A stretch of DNA of 64,000 nt, taken from assembly GCA_949130495.1 (NCBI GenBank), contig OX422221.1:155861241-155925240 (forward strand). The letters run 5' to 3'. Positions 9,945 through 21,437 of the stretch are shown here, one piece after another. Source of the DNA: Sambucus nigra (lineage: Eukaryota; Streptophyta; Magnoliopsida; Dipsacales; Adoxaceae). The position numbers were made by a program, and so were the translations under genes. A model generated the notes under the pieces. That model was not told the DNA's origin and made no database searches. It worked only from the letters and a program-made list of their open reading frames with translations. Positions within the stretch are counted from its first letter, which is position 1, and every line of letters starts with the position of its first letter.

Positions 9945-12506
9945 TGATAAAATGAAATTTTGGGCATATTTTTCGTCGTTGCTTGAAAAGCTCTTCTAAT
10001 CAAAACCTCAAATTACCTACAAATATAACAATCTCAATTATAGCGGTAAGCAAGGGTGGTATCAATCCACATCAAGGGGGTAAGCTAGAGACAAACTCAA
10101 TTGTAATTCAATTTTTAATTTCTTTTTGTGCTTTTTCATTCTATTTTTTTATGCTTTTTAAATATTAAAACAATTTTGTGAGGTGAGGTGTAAAATAACA
10201 CTAAACTAAATGAAAGATCAAATGACGAACTAAAAAGTGACTAAAATAAAAAATAAAGTCTAACATTGAAATATGAGATAAATGAGGTAAATAAATATGA
10301 GAACAATCAAGGAGTGGGATTACACAACATATTTTAGCTACTCTAACTAATTAATTTAATTAATTGAATTCTCCCAAATTAATGTCAAAATTACAAATCA
10401 ACTCTCGTTGCAAATGTAATTTTAATAGTAACATTTTAAAAAATTAAGTTTATCCCCCCACAACTCTAGAAAATAGATATACACTCCTTTTAATTAATCA
10501 CCCACTAGGATCGATCAATTAGAATTTATGTAAATCTTAGAAAATAAATTTAGAGTTGAAATTCAATTTATAATACCCCACTTAAGAAACCCCTATCTCT
10601 AGTTCGAATCTAAAACGGGTATTATAACGAGAATTTTGATTTTTTCCCGAAAAACATTTACCCTCTCTCGATGCATATATTTAAGGGTGAGCGATCAAAA
10701 TTAGCATTCAAAGGGAATTTTCAAGTAATCAAACTAATTAAACTAAAATAACATCAAATAAGGATTTCCCCCACCCCTTAAAATGGGATTTAGCCTAACA
10801 TTGTACGAAATTTGGCAAATTAATAATCAAAGGCATAAAATAAATGAGAAGAGAAAGGCACAATGAATCCCAATGTCTGGATGCTTAATTGAACTTCAAT
10901 CCATGAGTTGAAATAAACATCCCTCGATTTGAATGATCCAAACAAAATTACATCAAATAATTCACTCAAATTAATTCTCACAACAATTTATTTTTCCCTC
11001 ACTGTCTAAAAATTAAAATAAAAATTCTAATCTAAAAACCTACACTAAAATGGTATTTCTCTCTCTATAAAAATTGATCTTCTTTCAAATGGGGTCTTCA
11101 TCTTCTTTTTATATTAGGTATGGAGAATGGGGGTAATTTGGGTAGGTTTAATGTGCATGGAAATGGGGTGTCTACACATGAGGTAAGAGAGGTGTGAGGT
11201 CATATGGGTGAGAGGATTGGAATAAAACAAATCAGAATTAGTTAAGGGTTATTTTTGGAAATGGTTTAAAGTTGGTAGTTGGGGGGCATTTTGGGTAAAA
11301 GGGGATAAGTGGTTTACATGGCATGTGGGGTTAATGAGGTTTTTTTTTTGTTTTGGCTTTGGTTGGTTGTTTGGCAGATGGAAGAGGTCGTGGGTTTCAT
11401 TCAAATGACTTTGAAGGGGGTTGGAACCGGGTCTAAGGGATTTGAACTCAGGTAAGGAGTGATAAGGGTGGATCGTGTTTGGGGGATTCCGGGTGGCGAG
11501 CAGGGTATGTCAAAGAGGTTTCGAGTTTAGCTCTGGAGAAGGTGGGTTGGGAATCAATAGGGGGTATCTCCAGCGTGTTCGGTGGAGTTGCGGGTTTGGG
11601 AGGGGTGTCCGGGTTGCTGGTCCGTGTTGCAGGTCCGCGGGCATCCGGCGCGGGTTGTGATTTGTCGGCGCCGAGGATGGTGACTGAAGGAAGGTGGGTT
11701 AGGGTGTATGGATTTGGGATGGTAGATGGTGGTGGAGTTTGGTTTGATTGTTATTGGAGGAGAGAGAAAGTAGTGGGAGGTTGAAGATGAAGAGGAGGGA
11801 TAAGGTGAGGGTGAGTGTAGGGTAATTGGTGTGTGAATGGTGTGTATAGAGGTGTAGGATGTTAGGATGTGGGTGAATTTAAGTGTGGGTTGTGTGGGGT
11901 TGTGTGTGTGTGTTTAACTCATGACCCCTCAAAAATTAAACAAAAACAAAAAAAATAAAACAAAGCAAAATAAAATTAAAATTTAGCTAAACTAAAAAAG
12001 TAAAAATAAAAATAAAAATAAAAATAAAACTTAACCAAAATAAAAATGACACGACACGAGACACTATAGAAACTCTCAACATAACTAAAATAAAAATAAA
12101 TAAAATAAATGAAATGAAAATAGACTAACTAAAAAAAAATAAGGAAATAATAGAACTAATGCACGATGCACTACAAAATATAAAAACCCTAGAAATATGT
12201 ACATGTCTCAATAAAATAATAAAATAATAAAATAAACCCTAAAAAATAAAATGGCACAAATAAAATAAATTGGGACAAATTAAACACACATGGTTCAGGA
12301 CAGGTTTAGGGTAGGCTAAGGAACAGGAATAGGGTTATTAGATCCATTCAACATGCATTTCGCCTAGATATATAGATTTTGACACCGCAAATGGACGTTT
12401 GGCCTACAAGATAAATATTTAAGCACATAAGACCCAAATTCTCGAGAACTAGCAACTAAAGTACATCTATTCGGGGTATAAAATGTACACTTTTGGGTGA
12501 TAATCA
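9945..12506 (-). repeat. 3' LTR of element B
   Basis: Matches 32359-34873 over its whole length with scattered substitutions and small indels, for example the shared blocks around 10060 and 32500, 11560 and 33940, 12440 and 34830. On the minus strand it begins TGATTATCACCC. It has a G-rich segment (11340-11900, plus strand) and an A-rich simple stretch (11930-12290). Open frames inside (11475-11784) follow the G-rich segment and have no protein-family resemblance. Confidence 0.85.
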
Positions 12507-12522
12507 CACCACCCCCAAACAG
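12507..12522 (-). other. Polypurine tract of element B
   Basis: Minus strand reads CTGTTTGGGGGTGGTG, directly before the 3' LTR. It is preceded by CTCGAGGACTAGCAA, a combination I recall just upstream of the 3' LTR in Athila-type plant elements. It would prime plus-strand DNA synthesis. Confidence 0.7.
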
Positions 12523-12864
12523 AGCGTTGCTAGTCCTCGAGCAATTAGATAGAGAGAAAGAGAAAGATAAGTAACAAAAAGTGTACCACTTTTGCGGGCA
12601 CTTGCGATTGCACTTAGCATGTGCAGCAAGCCTTTAAACCTATAGGTTGCCCTATACGACGAGTTGTGTCTCGTGAGGGTTTGCAGGGAATATACCCACA
12701 AAATTCTTATTTGTAAAAAATTATTGAAAGGGAGTCAATCTCTAATTAGATGTAGAATAATCGCACAATCCGTCATGAGAGAAATAATTTCATAAATACA
12801 AGCTAGAATGTGTAAAAAGTTTAGCTAAGTAAATTCACAAGGAAAATCCTTCCTAGAACGCAAT
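12523..12864 (-). other. 3' internal part of element B
   Basis: Non-coding tail of B between the insertion point of E and the polypurine tract. No gene seen. Confidence 0.5.
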
Positions 12865-12869
12865 GTGTG
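12865..12869. other. Target-site duplication of E, left copy (gtgtg)
   Basis: Five bases, identical to 24846-24850, that flank the TG...CA ends of element E. Confidence 0.85.
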
Positions 12870-12973
12870 TGATATACCCATATATACCCTCGGCCAGGCC
12901 GAGGGTGCCCAGCACCTGGATGGGGCCAGGATGACCTCTCAGCCAATATCAGATGACCCCCTCATCAGTCCAG

Positions 12974-13210
12974 ACGACCCTCCAAGGGGCCGACCCCTCA
13001 TCAGGCCCAGACGACCCTTCAAGGGGTCGACCCCTCATCAGTCCCAGATGACCATCCAAGGGGCCGACCCCTCATCAGGCCCACACGACCCTCTAAGGGG
13101 CTGACCCCTTATTAGGCCCACACGACCCTTCAAGGGGCCGACCCCTCATCAGTCCCAGATGACCCTCCAAGGGGCTGACCCCTCAGCAGGGTTTGGATGA
13201 CCCTCTGAGG
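12974..13210 (+). repeat. 37-bp GC-rich tandem repeat in LTR of E
   Basis: About six copies, roughly 37 bp apart, starting near 12976, 13013, 13050, 13087, 13124 and 13161, plus a partial one. The core is GACCCTCCAAGGGG followed by CCGACCCCTCATCAG. The inner CCAAGGGG/CCCCT parts can pair. The array lies in the upstream part of the LTR, where enhancer repeats are often found. The shortened 3' LTR keeps fewer units. Confidence 0.85.
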
Positions 13211-13649
13211 GTACGACAGTACGAGACCCAGATTAGGCCAGACTTACTACTAGAAGAAACTTGCCCTCGGCCTCATATCATAGGCCGAGGGTGACATCAT
13301 CACAACGCGTGGTTTGGGAGATGTGAGGCTCATATGGCACGTGGAAGACCGTTATAACAATATCACCCCATCACATGAGGGAATATTATGTCATCATTAA
13401 TCACAGGTGGCATCTACAGGTGCCAACCAGGGATTGGCTAGATCATCATTCACATGCACCATGCATGCTTGGGGGGTATACTACACCCCCCAAGACCTAC
13501 ATATACTTGTCACCTACAACCCTACAAGGGGATCAAAAATTGTAAGCCTAGCTAAAAGTCTACTTGTACACACAGTAGAGAGAGAGAAAGTGACCTTACG
13601 TGCATTGTATCCAAGGCCATTAGTGCCCATACTTAGTGGATCACAAACT

Positions 13650-13685
13650 CACAGTGGATGTAGGCCTGATTCGCTTAACCACTAT
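13650..13685 (+). promoter_or_regulatory. R/U5 stem-loop motif of E (5' LTR)
   Basis: AGTGG-ATGTAGG ... AACCACT: five bases AGTGG pair with CCACT across a loop of about 21 bases. The same motif stands in the LTRs of D (43822) and F (35900), with a changed but still paired stem in F. Confidence 0.5.
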
Positions 13686-13819
13686 ACATCATTGTCTTAT
13701 TCCTCTTATACTCACCTCATTATATATACTTATACATACATATCTCCATGGCTGCCACGGTTATCACTGTTTGAGCTCATCATCACTTATCCGGTGGTGC
13801 TGAATCTTAGCATCATCAG

Positions 13820-13840
13820 TTTGGTGCCATCTGTGGGAAC
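13820..13840 (+). other. Primer-binding site of element E
   Basis: TTTGGTGCCATCTGTGGGAAC starts two bases after the LTR end. The same type of site, TTGGTATCGTCTGTGGGAAC, is seen in element D. I could not assign the tRNA with certainty. Confidence 0.65.
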
Positions 13841-14001
13841 GAGAAGACATCTCTTCCTTTGTACAGCTTGACCTCACTAAGCACTCTGGTGGTGAGCTAG
13901 TTCTCCACAAGTGTGGAGATGTTTCACAATTGAAAGAGACCCATTAAGGTTCTCAAGTTCACCAGTCTTTTTTTGAGTTCAGATGTTCGTAGCTCAAACA
14001 T

Positions 14002-15715
14002 ATGGCACCAGAGATGCCACCCCCACCACTTTCTCCACCAGATAGTGGAGTAGGACCCAATTTCGGTCAGCCACCACCTCAGTCTGAGATGACTAATGTG
14101 GCGGCAGCCTTGAAGTTTCTGACAGCAAGCTAGTGGATCATATAGGAACAGTTCACAACTCTAAGCCAGAACATACTAAGACCACCAGGGGTCTCACCTG
14201 AGATGATTACTCCGGCAGTGGCTCCAGGGCAGCATGAGGCCAGGGGACCACCCAGGAACCATGCAAAGACTTTCCACCCCCATAGCGGCGGAGGGATGTT
14301 GCTGACTCCCGGCGTCTACGCCTAGGGAGGCAAGGAAACCCTTACCCTGAGGACAGGTATGATGATCTGGAGGGGAGGAGGCCCCCATAGAGTGCTGGGA
14401 GCCGTATGAGGTCTCCAACAATACTTTGCGACCTCTCTCCAGGAGAGAAAAGGGAAGTGTGTAAGGAAAAATCCGGACGATCGCCTGAGAGGCTCTGCTT
14501 TTGATCACTTGAGCAGGGGGTCGGCCTTTGAGATGCTTGGCCCAGTAAATGACCTACAGGAAAAATTGTCCAGGAATGTTGCGAGGTCCGGCAGGGAGGC
14601 AGCAGATGGCCTACCCCATGGGGCCGACCCCAAGGATGGGACAACGATCAAGGGGAAGTAAACAACCGACACAAACCTGCTGCAGCAGAACCCTTTGTCC
14701 ACCTCAAAGAGGCGGTAGAGGATAACATCGACCAGGCTGACCCTACCAGGACCTGGAATGACTCGATCCAGTCACTGGAGGATAAGATTGGTGATATGCT
14801 AAAGAGACGGGACCCTCTTCAGAGAGGATACTCCATAGGCTCACCCTTTGTGGTGAAGATAGTCAACTTCCCTATGCCATCAAAGTTCCAGCCAACTATG
14901 GACACCCCAAGGTACGACGGGAGTACTAACCCTGTCCACCATATTGAGATGTACCAATCAGCAGCAGACATATACTCTATCTTAAATGAGATGAGGTTTC
15001 GTGCCTTTTCTGGCACACTGATTGGGGCTGCACATATCTGGTATATGTCTCTTCCAAAAAACTCCATTGAAGGCTTTAAGTAACTAGCAGACCGGTTTAT
15101 CCACAACTTTTGCTTTGGGGTGAGGCCAAAGAAGAAGACCAAACACCTTCTCTATGTTAAGCAGGGGAAAAATGAGAGTCTAAGAGACTACATAGCAGAT
15201 TCAACAAAGAAAAGTTAGAGTGGAAGACTATGAGGAGAGCATAGCCATGACCGCCCTCATTCGAGGACTCCAGAAGGGAAAGCTGTTATGGAAGCTTGCT
15301 GAAGACCCTCCGAGGACGATGGATGAATTGCTGTCGATGGAAGGAAAGGTTATGAACACTGAAGAGGCGATGAACGCAAAACACGAAGATGAAAAAGGAG
15401 GCACTAGTGGGGGTAAGTACCATAATAAGAAGAAATAGGGGAAGAAGAGGTCTACGGATGAGAAGTTCATTGATTACACCTCTCTAATGGTCAGCTGTGA
15501 ACATATTCTCAATGAGATAAAGAGTGATCGGTCCCTGAAGTGGCCTGAGAAGTTGAGGGTAGCCCCCAACAAGAGGAATAAAAACCTATGGTGTGAATTT
15601 CACCAAGACTTTGGCCAAGTGACAGATAAATGATTTACTATGAAAGATCAGATTGAAAAAATGTTAAGAGAAGGGAAACTAAGGAAATACGTAGATAAGA
15701 GATCCTTCAAGAGGG
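14002..15715 (+). pseudogene. Gag of element E
   Basis: The likely start is the ATG at 14002 (MAPEMPPPPLSPPDSG). After a proline/glycine-rich N-terminus, the capsid core lies at 14820-15210: FPMPSKFQPTMDTPRYDG, then HHIEMYQSAADIYS, FRAFSGTLIGAAHIWYMSL and LADRFIHNFCFG, the standard Gag blocks of Tat elements. The region at 15215-15440 gives EESIAMTALIRGLQ, and 15500-15690 gives a nucleocapsid-like LKWPEKLRVAPNKRN and CEFHQDFGQVTD segment in which the second zinc-knuckle cysteine is lost. Stops at 15081-15083 and 15436-15438 and a frameshift near 15205 break it. It would form the particle shell and bind the RNA. Confidence 0.85.
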
Positions 15716-16365
15716 GCTGAGGGGACGACCCCAGAAAGAAGAGAGGTGATGCATGTAGAGAAGGTCCTCTGAAAAGAGGGGACGACCCTTCTAATGATGA
15801 GAACAATCCTGACCTCCCTCCGAGAGATGACCATGCCCTTGTCAAGAGACTTACTATGATCTCGCTCGGTGTGGGAATGATCTTCGGGGGTCTAGGAGGA
15901 GAAGGGTCAAAGGTCGAAGACAGGAAGGCCCATGTAGCTGAAGCCAAGGCAATGACAAAAGTTGTACACTCAACCTCTATTGAGACAAAGTCAGAAAAGA
16001 GAAATAAAGTCGACATGGACACCTTGATAGTGGGATTATCAAGAATGGACCTCAAAGGCATCCTAGCCCCACATGATGACCCTCTCGTCATCACTACCAG
16101 GGTAGACATGTGCGAGGTGTAGGTAGCTCGACAGATGTGATGTTTTATCCATGCTTCAAAGCCTTAGGTCTCAGCCGAGAAAAACTCGTCCCATATCATC
16201 ACCCATTGATTGGGTTCAGTTGGGAAAAGGTTCATCCGCTTAGAGTGTGTGAGGCTGATGTCAGGATGGGGGAAGAGTGTTCGAGATGTCTTACCAAGAA
16301 GATCAGCTTCTTCATGATGGACGAATATGTCTTCTCGGGCTACAACATTATACTAGAGTGAGTAT
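15716..16365 (+). pseudogene. Protease of element E, catalytic Asp lost
   Basis: An acidic/basic linker (GDDPRKK, GDDPSND) leads to the run-up DMDTLIVGLSRMDLKG and HDDPLVITTRVDMCEV (16015-16122). The active-site block should then read as a hydrophobic strand plus D-x-GSS. Instead the frame breaks at about 16120 and resumes as VGSSTDVMFYPCFKALGL. The strand and catalytic Asp are missing, consistent with a short out-of-frame deletion. After this, LIGFSWEKVHPLRV and ISFFMMDEYVFSGYNIIL follow the usual order (flap and YN-x-IL block). Dead aspartic protease. Confidence 0.8.
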
Positions 16366-17516
16366 CCCTTAAGGGGTTCGAGGCCGTGACTTCTATAATT
16401 CATCAGATGATCAAATTCTCGACCGCTTATGTGGTAGGGGAAGTTCAGGGAGACCAGACGACAGCGCGGGAATGTTATTTAAATCCCCCGAAGGAAGATA
16501 GGCACATAAGAAGGCAATAACCACTTACAATATTGACACCCTTGGCCCCAGGGATGAGAAAAAACTCAGGAAAGGAGAAGTCGTGGAAGAGGTTGAATCC
16601 ATCATCCTCAATGAGAGTGAGCCAGAAAAAACCATCCAAGTTGGTAAAGCTCTTAAGATAGATATAAAAGAAGACCTCATCAAGCTACTAAGGAGAAGAC
16701 AGAATGTCTTTGCATGGAGTCATGTAGATATTCTGGGGATCGACCCCAAAATTAGGAGCCACAAGCTCAACGTGGTAGAGGGTGAAAATCCAGTGAGGCA
16801 AAAGAGGAGAATTTATTCTCGAGATAAGTACGAGGTCAGTAGGGATGAGGTCAAGAAGATGGAAGATGAAAAATTTATCAGGGAGGTCATCTATTCTGAA
16901 TGTCTGTCCAATGCAGCCATTGTCACAAAAGCCAACGGGAGATGGAGGATGTGTGTAGACTTCACAGACCTCAACAAGCATTATCCCAAAGACAGCTTCC
17001 CTCTCCCCCCACATTGATCAGATGGTAGATGCTACCGCAGGCCATGAGCACATGATCTTCATGGATGCCAATTCAGGGTACAACCAGATCTTTAAGAACC
17101 CTAAAAACTCGGAGAAGACAACTTTCATTACCGACATGGGGACATAATGTTATAGGGTCATGCCCTTTGGCCTAAAAAATGCGGGGGTAACATATCAGCG
17201 CCTCATAAATAAAATGTTTGAAGACCAAATTGGGAAGTATATGGAGGTCTATGTAGATGACATGCTGACCAATATTTTGAAAGCAGAGGATTATGTGGCT
17301 GACCTCGAGAGGACCTTTAATACAATGGACAAGTACCAAATGAAGATCAACCTGTCCAAGTGTATCTTCAGGGTCGGAGCAGGGATGATCTTGGGTTTCA
17401 TTTTCAACCAAAGAGGCATCGAGGCCAGCCCTGAAAAGATAAAGGCCCTTATAAAGGCCCTTATAGAGATGAAGACCCCCAAAACCATTAAAGACGTTCA
17501 AAGGCTCACAGGGTGA
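16366..17516 (+). pseudogene. Reverse transcriptase of element E
   Basis: Copies the element RNA into DNA. The leader (16583-16800) has VFAWSHVDILGIDP, typical of Ty3/gypsy Pol. The RT core runs from FIREVIYSECLSNAAIV and WRMCVDFTDLNK (16880-16980), through a frameshift near 17005, to FMDANSGYNQI, a TAA at 17145-17147, then MPFGLKNAGVTYQRL and the catalytic MEVYVDDML (17243-17272), which is intact. KINLSKCIFRV and the thumb follow, ending RLTG before a TGA at 17514-17516 where most relatives have a sense codon. Only a few lesions separate it from an open frame, so E is younger than its neighbours. Confidence 0.88.
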
Positions 17517-18180
17517 GTGGCTGCTTTGAATAGGTTCATGTCCAGGTCTATAGACAAGTGTTTATCGTTCATCAAAATTCTAAGAAAGGCCTTTGAGTGG
17601 AGAGAAGAGTGTTATGAAGCTTTCAAGGAGCTAAAGGCGTACTTAGGGTATACCTTACTGTTGTCACGGCTAGTACAAGGTGAACGACTACATGTGTACC
17701 TCGCCATCTCAGACTCAGCTATCAGCACAACCATTGTGAGAGAAGAGGTCGGAGTACAAAAGACAGTGTATTTCAACAGTAAAGCACTTCAGGGGGCAGA
17801 GCAAAGATACCCAAGGATGGAGAAGTTAGCCTATGACTTGATCCATGCCTCAAGAAAGATGAAGCCATACTTCCAGTCCCATACAATGGTCATCCTCACT
17901 GACTCTCTTCTTATGCAGGTCCTACACAAGCTAGAAAAATCATGTAGGTTAATGGCTTGGTCTATAAAGCTTGGGGAGTTTGACATTGTGTATCAATCTA
18001 GGACGTCCATTAAGGGTCAAGCATTGGCAGATTTCGTGGCTGAGTTTACTTGGGAAGATGATGAAGCTGAAGATGAGAGCCTCGAGGAGACATATACCTC
18101 ACAAATACACCCACAGATAAGGCCGGAAATGAAGAGGGAAAATATATCTTTAGACAGGGGTCCCACACCGAGGGAAGTTT
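17517..18180 (+). pseudogene. First RNase H domain of element E
   Basis: Continues the RT frame after the TGA: ALNRFMSRSIDKCLSF, then FEWREECYEAFKELK, the tether. The RNase H fold follows with LHVYLAISDSAISTTIV and QKTVYFNSKALQGAEQRYP and ILTDSLLMQVLHKLE. It ends IKGQALADFVAEFT, the usual junction to the second RNase H. In Tat elements this first domain is usually an RT-associated RNase H that has lost activity (family knowledge). The frame itself is open over these 220 codons. Confidence 0.82.
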
Positions 18181-18184
18181 CTCA

Positions 18185-18667
18185 GAGGAACAGACTGTGT
18201 GGAGCCTCTTCGTTGATGGGTCCTCCTGTGATAGCGGAAGTGGAGCTGGACTGATAGTATCAGCACCCAATGGCACAGACATTGGCTACACCCTAAGGTT
18301 CAACTTCAAAGCCTCCAACAACGAATCGGAATATGAGGCCTTGATAGAAGGGATCTCCTTGGCCAAGTCTCTTAGTGTCGGCCAGAGTTTGGTCCATAGT
18401 GATTCAAGGCTAGTAGTGAATCAGAAACTAGGAGCCTACGAGGCCAAGGACGAGCGGATGGCCAAATACCTTGAGAAAGTGAAATCACTGTTGAAGAGCT
18501 TCAGAGAAATGAAATTGAAGAGGATACCTAGGCTCGATAATGGCCGAGCTGATGCACTTGCTAGGTTAGCCTTGACAACTAGGATAGATATCAGGAGGTT
18601 GGTCCAGTGGAAAATTTTCTTCGGCCAACTATTTAAGATGCAGAGGGAACACTTGGCACTTGCTTAA
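18185..18667 (+). pseudogene. Second (archaeal-like) RNase H of element E
   Basis: Frame shifts by overlap with the preceding ORF (the two share about 18197-18254). It encodes WSLFVDGSSCDSGSGAGLIV, NNESEYEALIEGISLA, SLVHSDSRLVVNQ and LDNGRADALARLA. These carry the four acidic positions of an RNase H active site (D in FVDG, E in EYEA, D in HSDS, D in RADA). A second RNase H between RT and integrase is the hallmark of the Tat lineage. The domain itself has no internal stop, but the frameshift separates it from RT. Confidence 0.85.
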
Positions 18668-19908
18668 ATGTTTCTAAGGAAGCTTCATGGATGGACCCTA
18701 TGATCAGATACATTAAAGAGGAGGAGATGCAAAAAGCAAGTCAAGAGAGGAAGAAGTTAAGATACAGAGCAGCGAAATTCACTATCATCGGAGACACCTT
18801 GTACAAAAAGGGGTTTTTACTCCCCTTACGTAGGTGTGTGCACCCTTCTGAAGTCCCACACGTGTTGCAAGACGTGCACGAGGGATCATGTTCGAGCCAC
18901 ATTGGAGGCAGATATTTAGAGAATAGGGTGGTCACCTAGGGTTACTAGTGGCCGACCTTGGGTATAGATGCCACGGCATATCTAAAAAAGTGTGATAAAT
19001 GTAAAAGATTTACCACCATCCCTCACCAGCTCCATCAGCCTCTTACCTCCATTACATCCCTATGGCCATTTGTAGTGTGGGGGATCGACCTAGTAGGCCC
19101 CATGCCTAGGGCCATAAATAACTATCGGTTCCTCATCGTGGCAATTGACTATTTTTCAAAATGGGTGGAGGTAGAGCCAATGGTCACGATTACCGAGCAT
19201 AAGACCTTAGAGTTCATCTAGAAAAATATTATATGCAGATATGGTCTCCCCAACACCCTCATCTCAGATAACGGGACTCAATTCAATAATACATCTCTAG
19301 AGATGTACTGTGAAAGGGTGAGTATCAAACAATTATTCTCTACCCCAGGTCGACCTCAGGACAATGGCCAAACGGAAGTTACAAATACGATAATCCTAGA
19401 CAGTATCAAGTAGAGAGTTGAGGAGGCAAAAGGAAGATGGGTTGAGGAGTTATATGTTGTGATGTGGGCCTATAGGACGACGACAAAGACGTCTACCAGA
19501 GAAACCCCGTTCATGCTAGCTTATGCTTCAGAAGCCGTCATCCCAACTGAGATCGGGTTTCCTACTCACAGGGTCTAAATGTATGACCCACAGAGAAATA
19601 TGAAAGAGATGAGACTTGTCTTAGACCTGATTGAGGAAAGGAGGGAAGACGCCGAGATAAGTTAAGCCGCCTACCAGTAGAGGACGATAAGGTTTTACAA
19701 CCAAAGGGTGAAGCAGAGGCCAATTGCAGTGGGGGACTTAGTCCTAAAAAAGACTTGGCAGAAGCCGAAAAAGCTCCACGCAAATTGTCATGGCCCATAT
19801 AGGGTCATCGATGAAGTGGTTCCTGGAACCTATAGAATAGAAAACCTAGAAGGGGAACCCTTTTCGAACCCGTGGAATGCAGACCATTTACAAAAATACT
19901 ATCAGTAA
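18668..19908 (+). pseudogene. Integrase of element E
   Basis: Inserts the cDNA into the host chromosome. The zinc-binding part has HVLQDVHEGSCSSHIGG and CDKCKRF (HHCC). The catalytic core has WGIDLVGPMP, LISDNGTQFNN and GRPQDNGQTEVTN, so the D, D and E positions all remain. The end has VAVGDLVL-type sequence (IAVGDLVLKKT) and HGPYRVIDEVVPGTY, closing WNADHLQKYYQ at 19908. Stops lie at about 18937 and 18946, at 19219-19221, near 19411 and near 19577, with more towards 19670. There is no chromodomain, which separates it from Tekay-type elements. Confidence 0.88.
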
Positions 19909-20040
19909 TTTTGTAAAGTCCTATCGGACCAAAGTTGTAATAAATGTGTCACTCTAACAGAACACTTGGAATGTTAATGAGAATGGTCCCTTATGTTGTG
20001 TTTGATTAATTTTACTGTGATTGGGGTTATACTCGTTAAG
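19909..20040 (+). other. Spacer after integrase of E
   Basis: Short non-coding stretch before the minisatellite. Nothing seen. Confidence 0.5.
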
Positions 20041-21265
20041 ACCACCCTTGGCTATAATGAGGGTCAATGGTGGGGACGACCCCTCCTTTACCCTCAAGAA
20101 AGACGAGGGGGACTTAATTGAAAGTATCATTAATTTGGTGGGAAAACACCCTCGGCTATAATGAGGGTCAATGGTGGGGACGACCCCTCCTTTACCCTCA
20201 AGAAAGATGAGGGGGGACTTAATTAAAAACATCATTAATTTGGCGGGAAGCCACCCTTGGCTATAATGAGGGTCAATGGTGGGGACGACCCCTCCTTTAC
20301 CCTTAAGAAAGACGAGGGGGGACTTAATTGAAAACATCATTAATTTGGTGGCAAACCACCGTCGGCTATAATGAGGGTCAATAGTGGGGACGACCCCTCC
20401 TTTACCCTCAAGAAAGACCAGGGGGGACTTAATTTAAAACATCATTAATTTTGTGGGAAACCACCCTCGGCTATAATGAGGGTTAATGGTGGGGAGGACC
20501 CCTCCTTTACCCTCAAGAAAGACGAGGGGGGACTTAATTGAAAATATCATTAATTTGGTGGGAAACCACCCTCGGCTATAATAAGGGTCAATGGTGGGGA
20601 CGACCCCTCCTTTACCCTCAAGAAAGACGAGGGAGGAATCTATTGAAAACATCATTAATTTTGTGGGAAACCACCCTCGGCTATAATGAGGGTCAATGGT
20701 GGGGACGTCCCCTCCTTTACCCTCAAGAAAGATGAGGGGGGACTTAATTGAAAACATCATTAATTTGGTGGGAAACCATCCTCGGCTATAATAAGGGTCA
20801 ATGGTGTTGACGACCGTGCTTTACCCTCAAGAAAGACGAGGGAGGAATTGATTGAAAACATCATTAATTTTGTGGGAAACCACCCTCGGCTATAATTAGG
20901 ATCAATGGTGGGGACGACCCCCCCTTTACCCTCAAGAAAGACGAGGGGGATTAATTGAAAACACCATTAGGTTGGTTAAAAACCACCCTCGGCTATGATG
21001 AGGGCAAATGGTGGGGACGACCCCTCATTTACCCTCAACAAAGACGAGGGGGGACTTGAAAAACCATTAGGTTGGTAAAAAACCACTCTCGGCTATGATG
21101 AGGGTCAATGGTGCGGACGATCCCTTATTCACCCTCAAGAAAGATGGGGGGGGACTTCAAAGTTAGAAACATCATTAAGTTGGTGGAATCCACCCTCACC
21201 TATGATGAGGGTCAATGGAGGGGACGACCCCTCATTAACCCTCAAGAAATATGAGGGAGGGGTTA
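20041..21265. repeat. 105-bp minisatellite, about 12 copies
   Basis: Units are anchored by GGCTATAATGAGGGTCAATG at 20050, 20154, 20259, 20364, 20469, 20574, 20679, 20784, 20888, 20991, 21091 and about 21198. The first nine are 104-105 bp apart; the last three are more divergent and 100-107 bp apart. Each unit contains GTGGGGACGACCCCTCCTTT and a GACGAGGGGGGACTT tail. 105 is a multiple of three, so long frames stay open on both strands with a 35-residue repeat; these have no family resemblance. The array separates the sense gag-pol from the antisense ORF. Confidence 0.92.
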
Positions 21266-21437
21266 GTGATATTGTTAATCTAAAAACATCATAATGCAAA
21301 TCATACAAGAGACAAGTATAGAAGACAGCAAGAGACATGATATTATAAATGAAGTGTTACAAAGGCTTGTTTAACAAAAATAGAGTACAAAAATATGTGA
21401 TACATAAAGAGGGTATTAGCTACAAATAGCCACCCTA
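21266..21437. other. Spacer between minisatellite and antisense ORF
   Basis: Non-coding AT-rich stretch. Nothing seen. Confidence 0.5.

Larger units (their letters stand above)
12870..13818 (+). repeat. 5' LTR of element E (949 bp)
   Basis: Starts TGATATACCCATATATACCC and ends ...TTAGCATCATCA. The 3' copy (24434-24845) shares both ends but is 537 bp shorter. This copy holds the extra part, which includes the end of a 37-bp repeat and an AT-rich stretch near 13495-13510 (CTACATATACTTG) that could be the TATA region (weak). An open frame at 13407-13871 lies in the LTR and is not a gene. Confidence 0.9.

Noticed and set aside
11475..11784. Overlapping open frames in the G-rich part of B's LTR
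   Set aside because: They lie in an LTR. The other LTR copy (33923-34135) keeps only part of the frame, and there is no domain.
13407..13871. 154-codon open frame at the start of element E
   Set aside because: It covers the LTR, the PBS and the leader, so it cannot be a normal gene product.
20434..20760. Open frame with a 35-residue repeat on the minus strand
   Set aside because: It results from the 105-bp period being a multiple of three. There is no independent sign of translation.
20041..21265. Regular direct repeats that might look like a CRISPR array
   Set aside because: Units are 105 bp and continuous, with no unique spacers, and they lie inside a plant retrotransposon.
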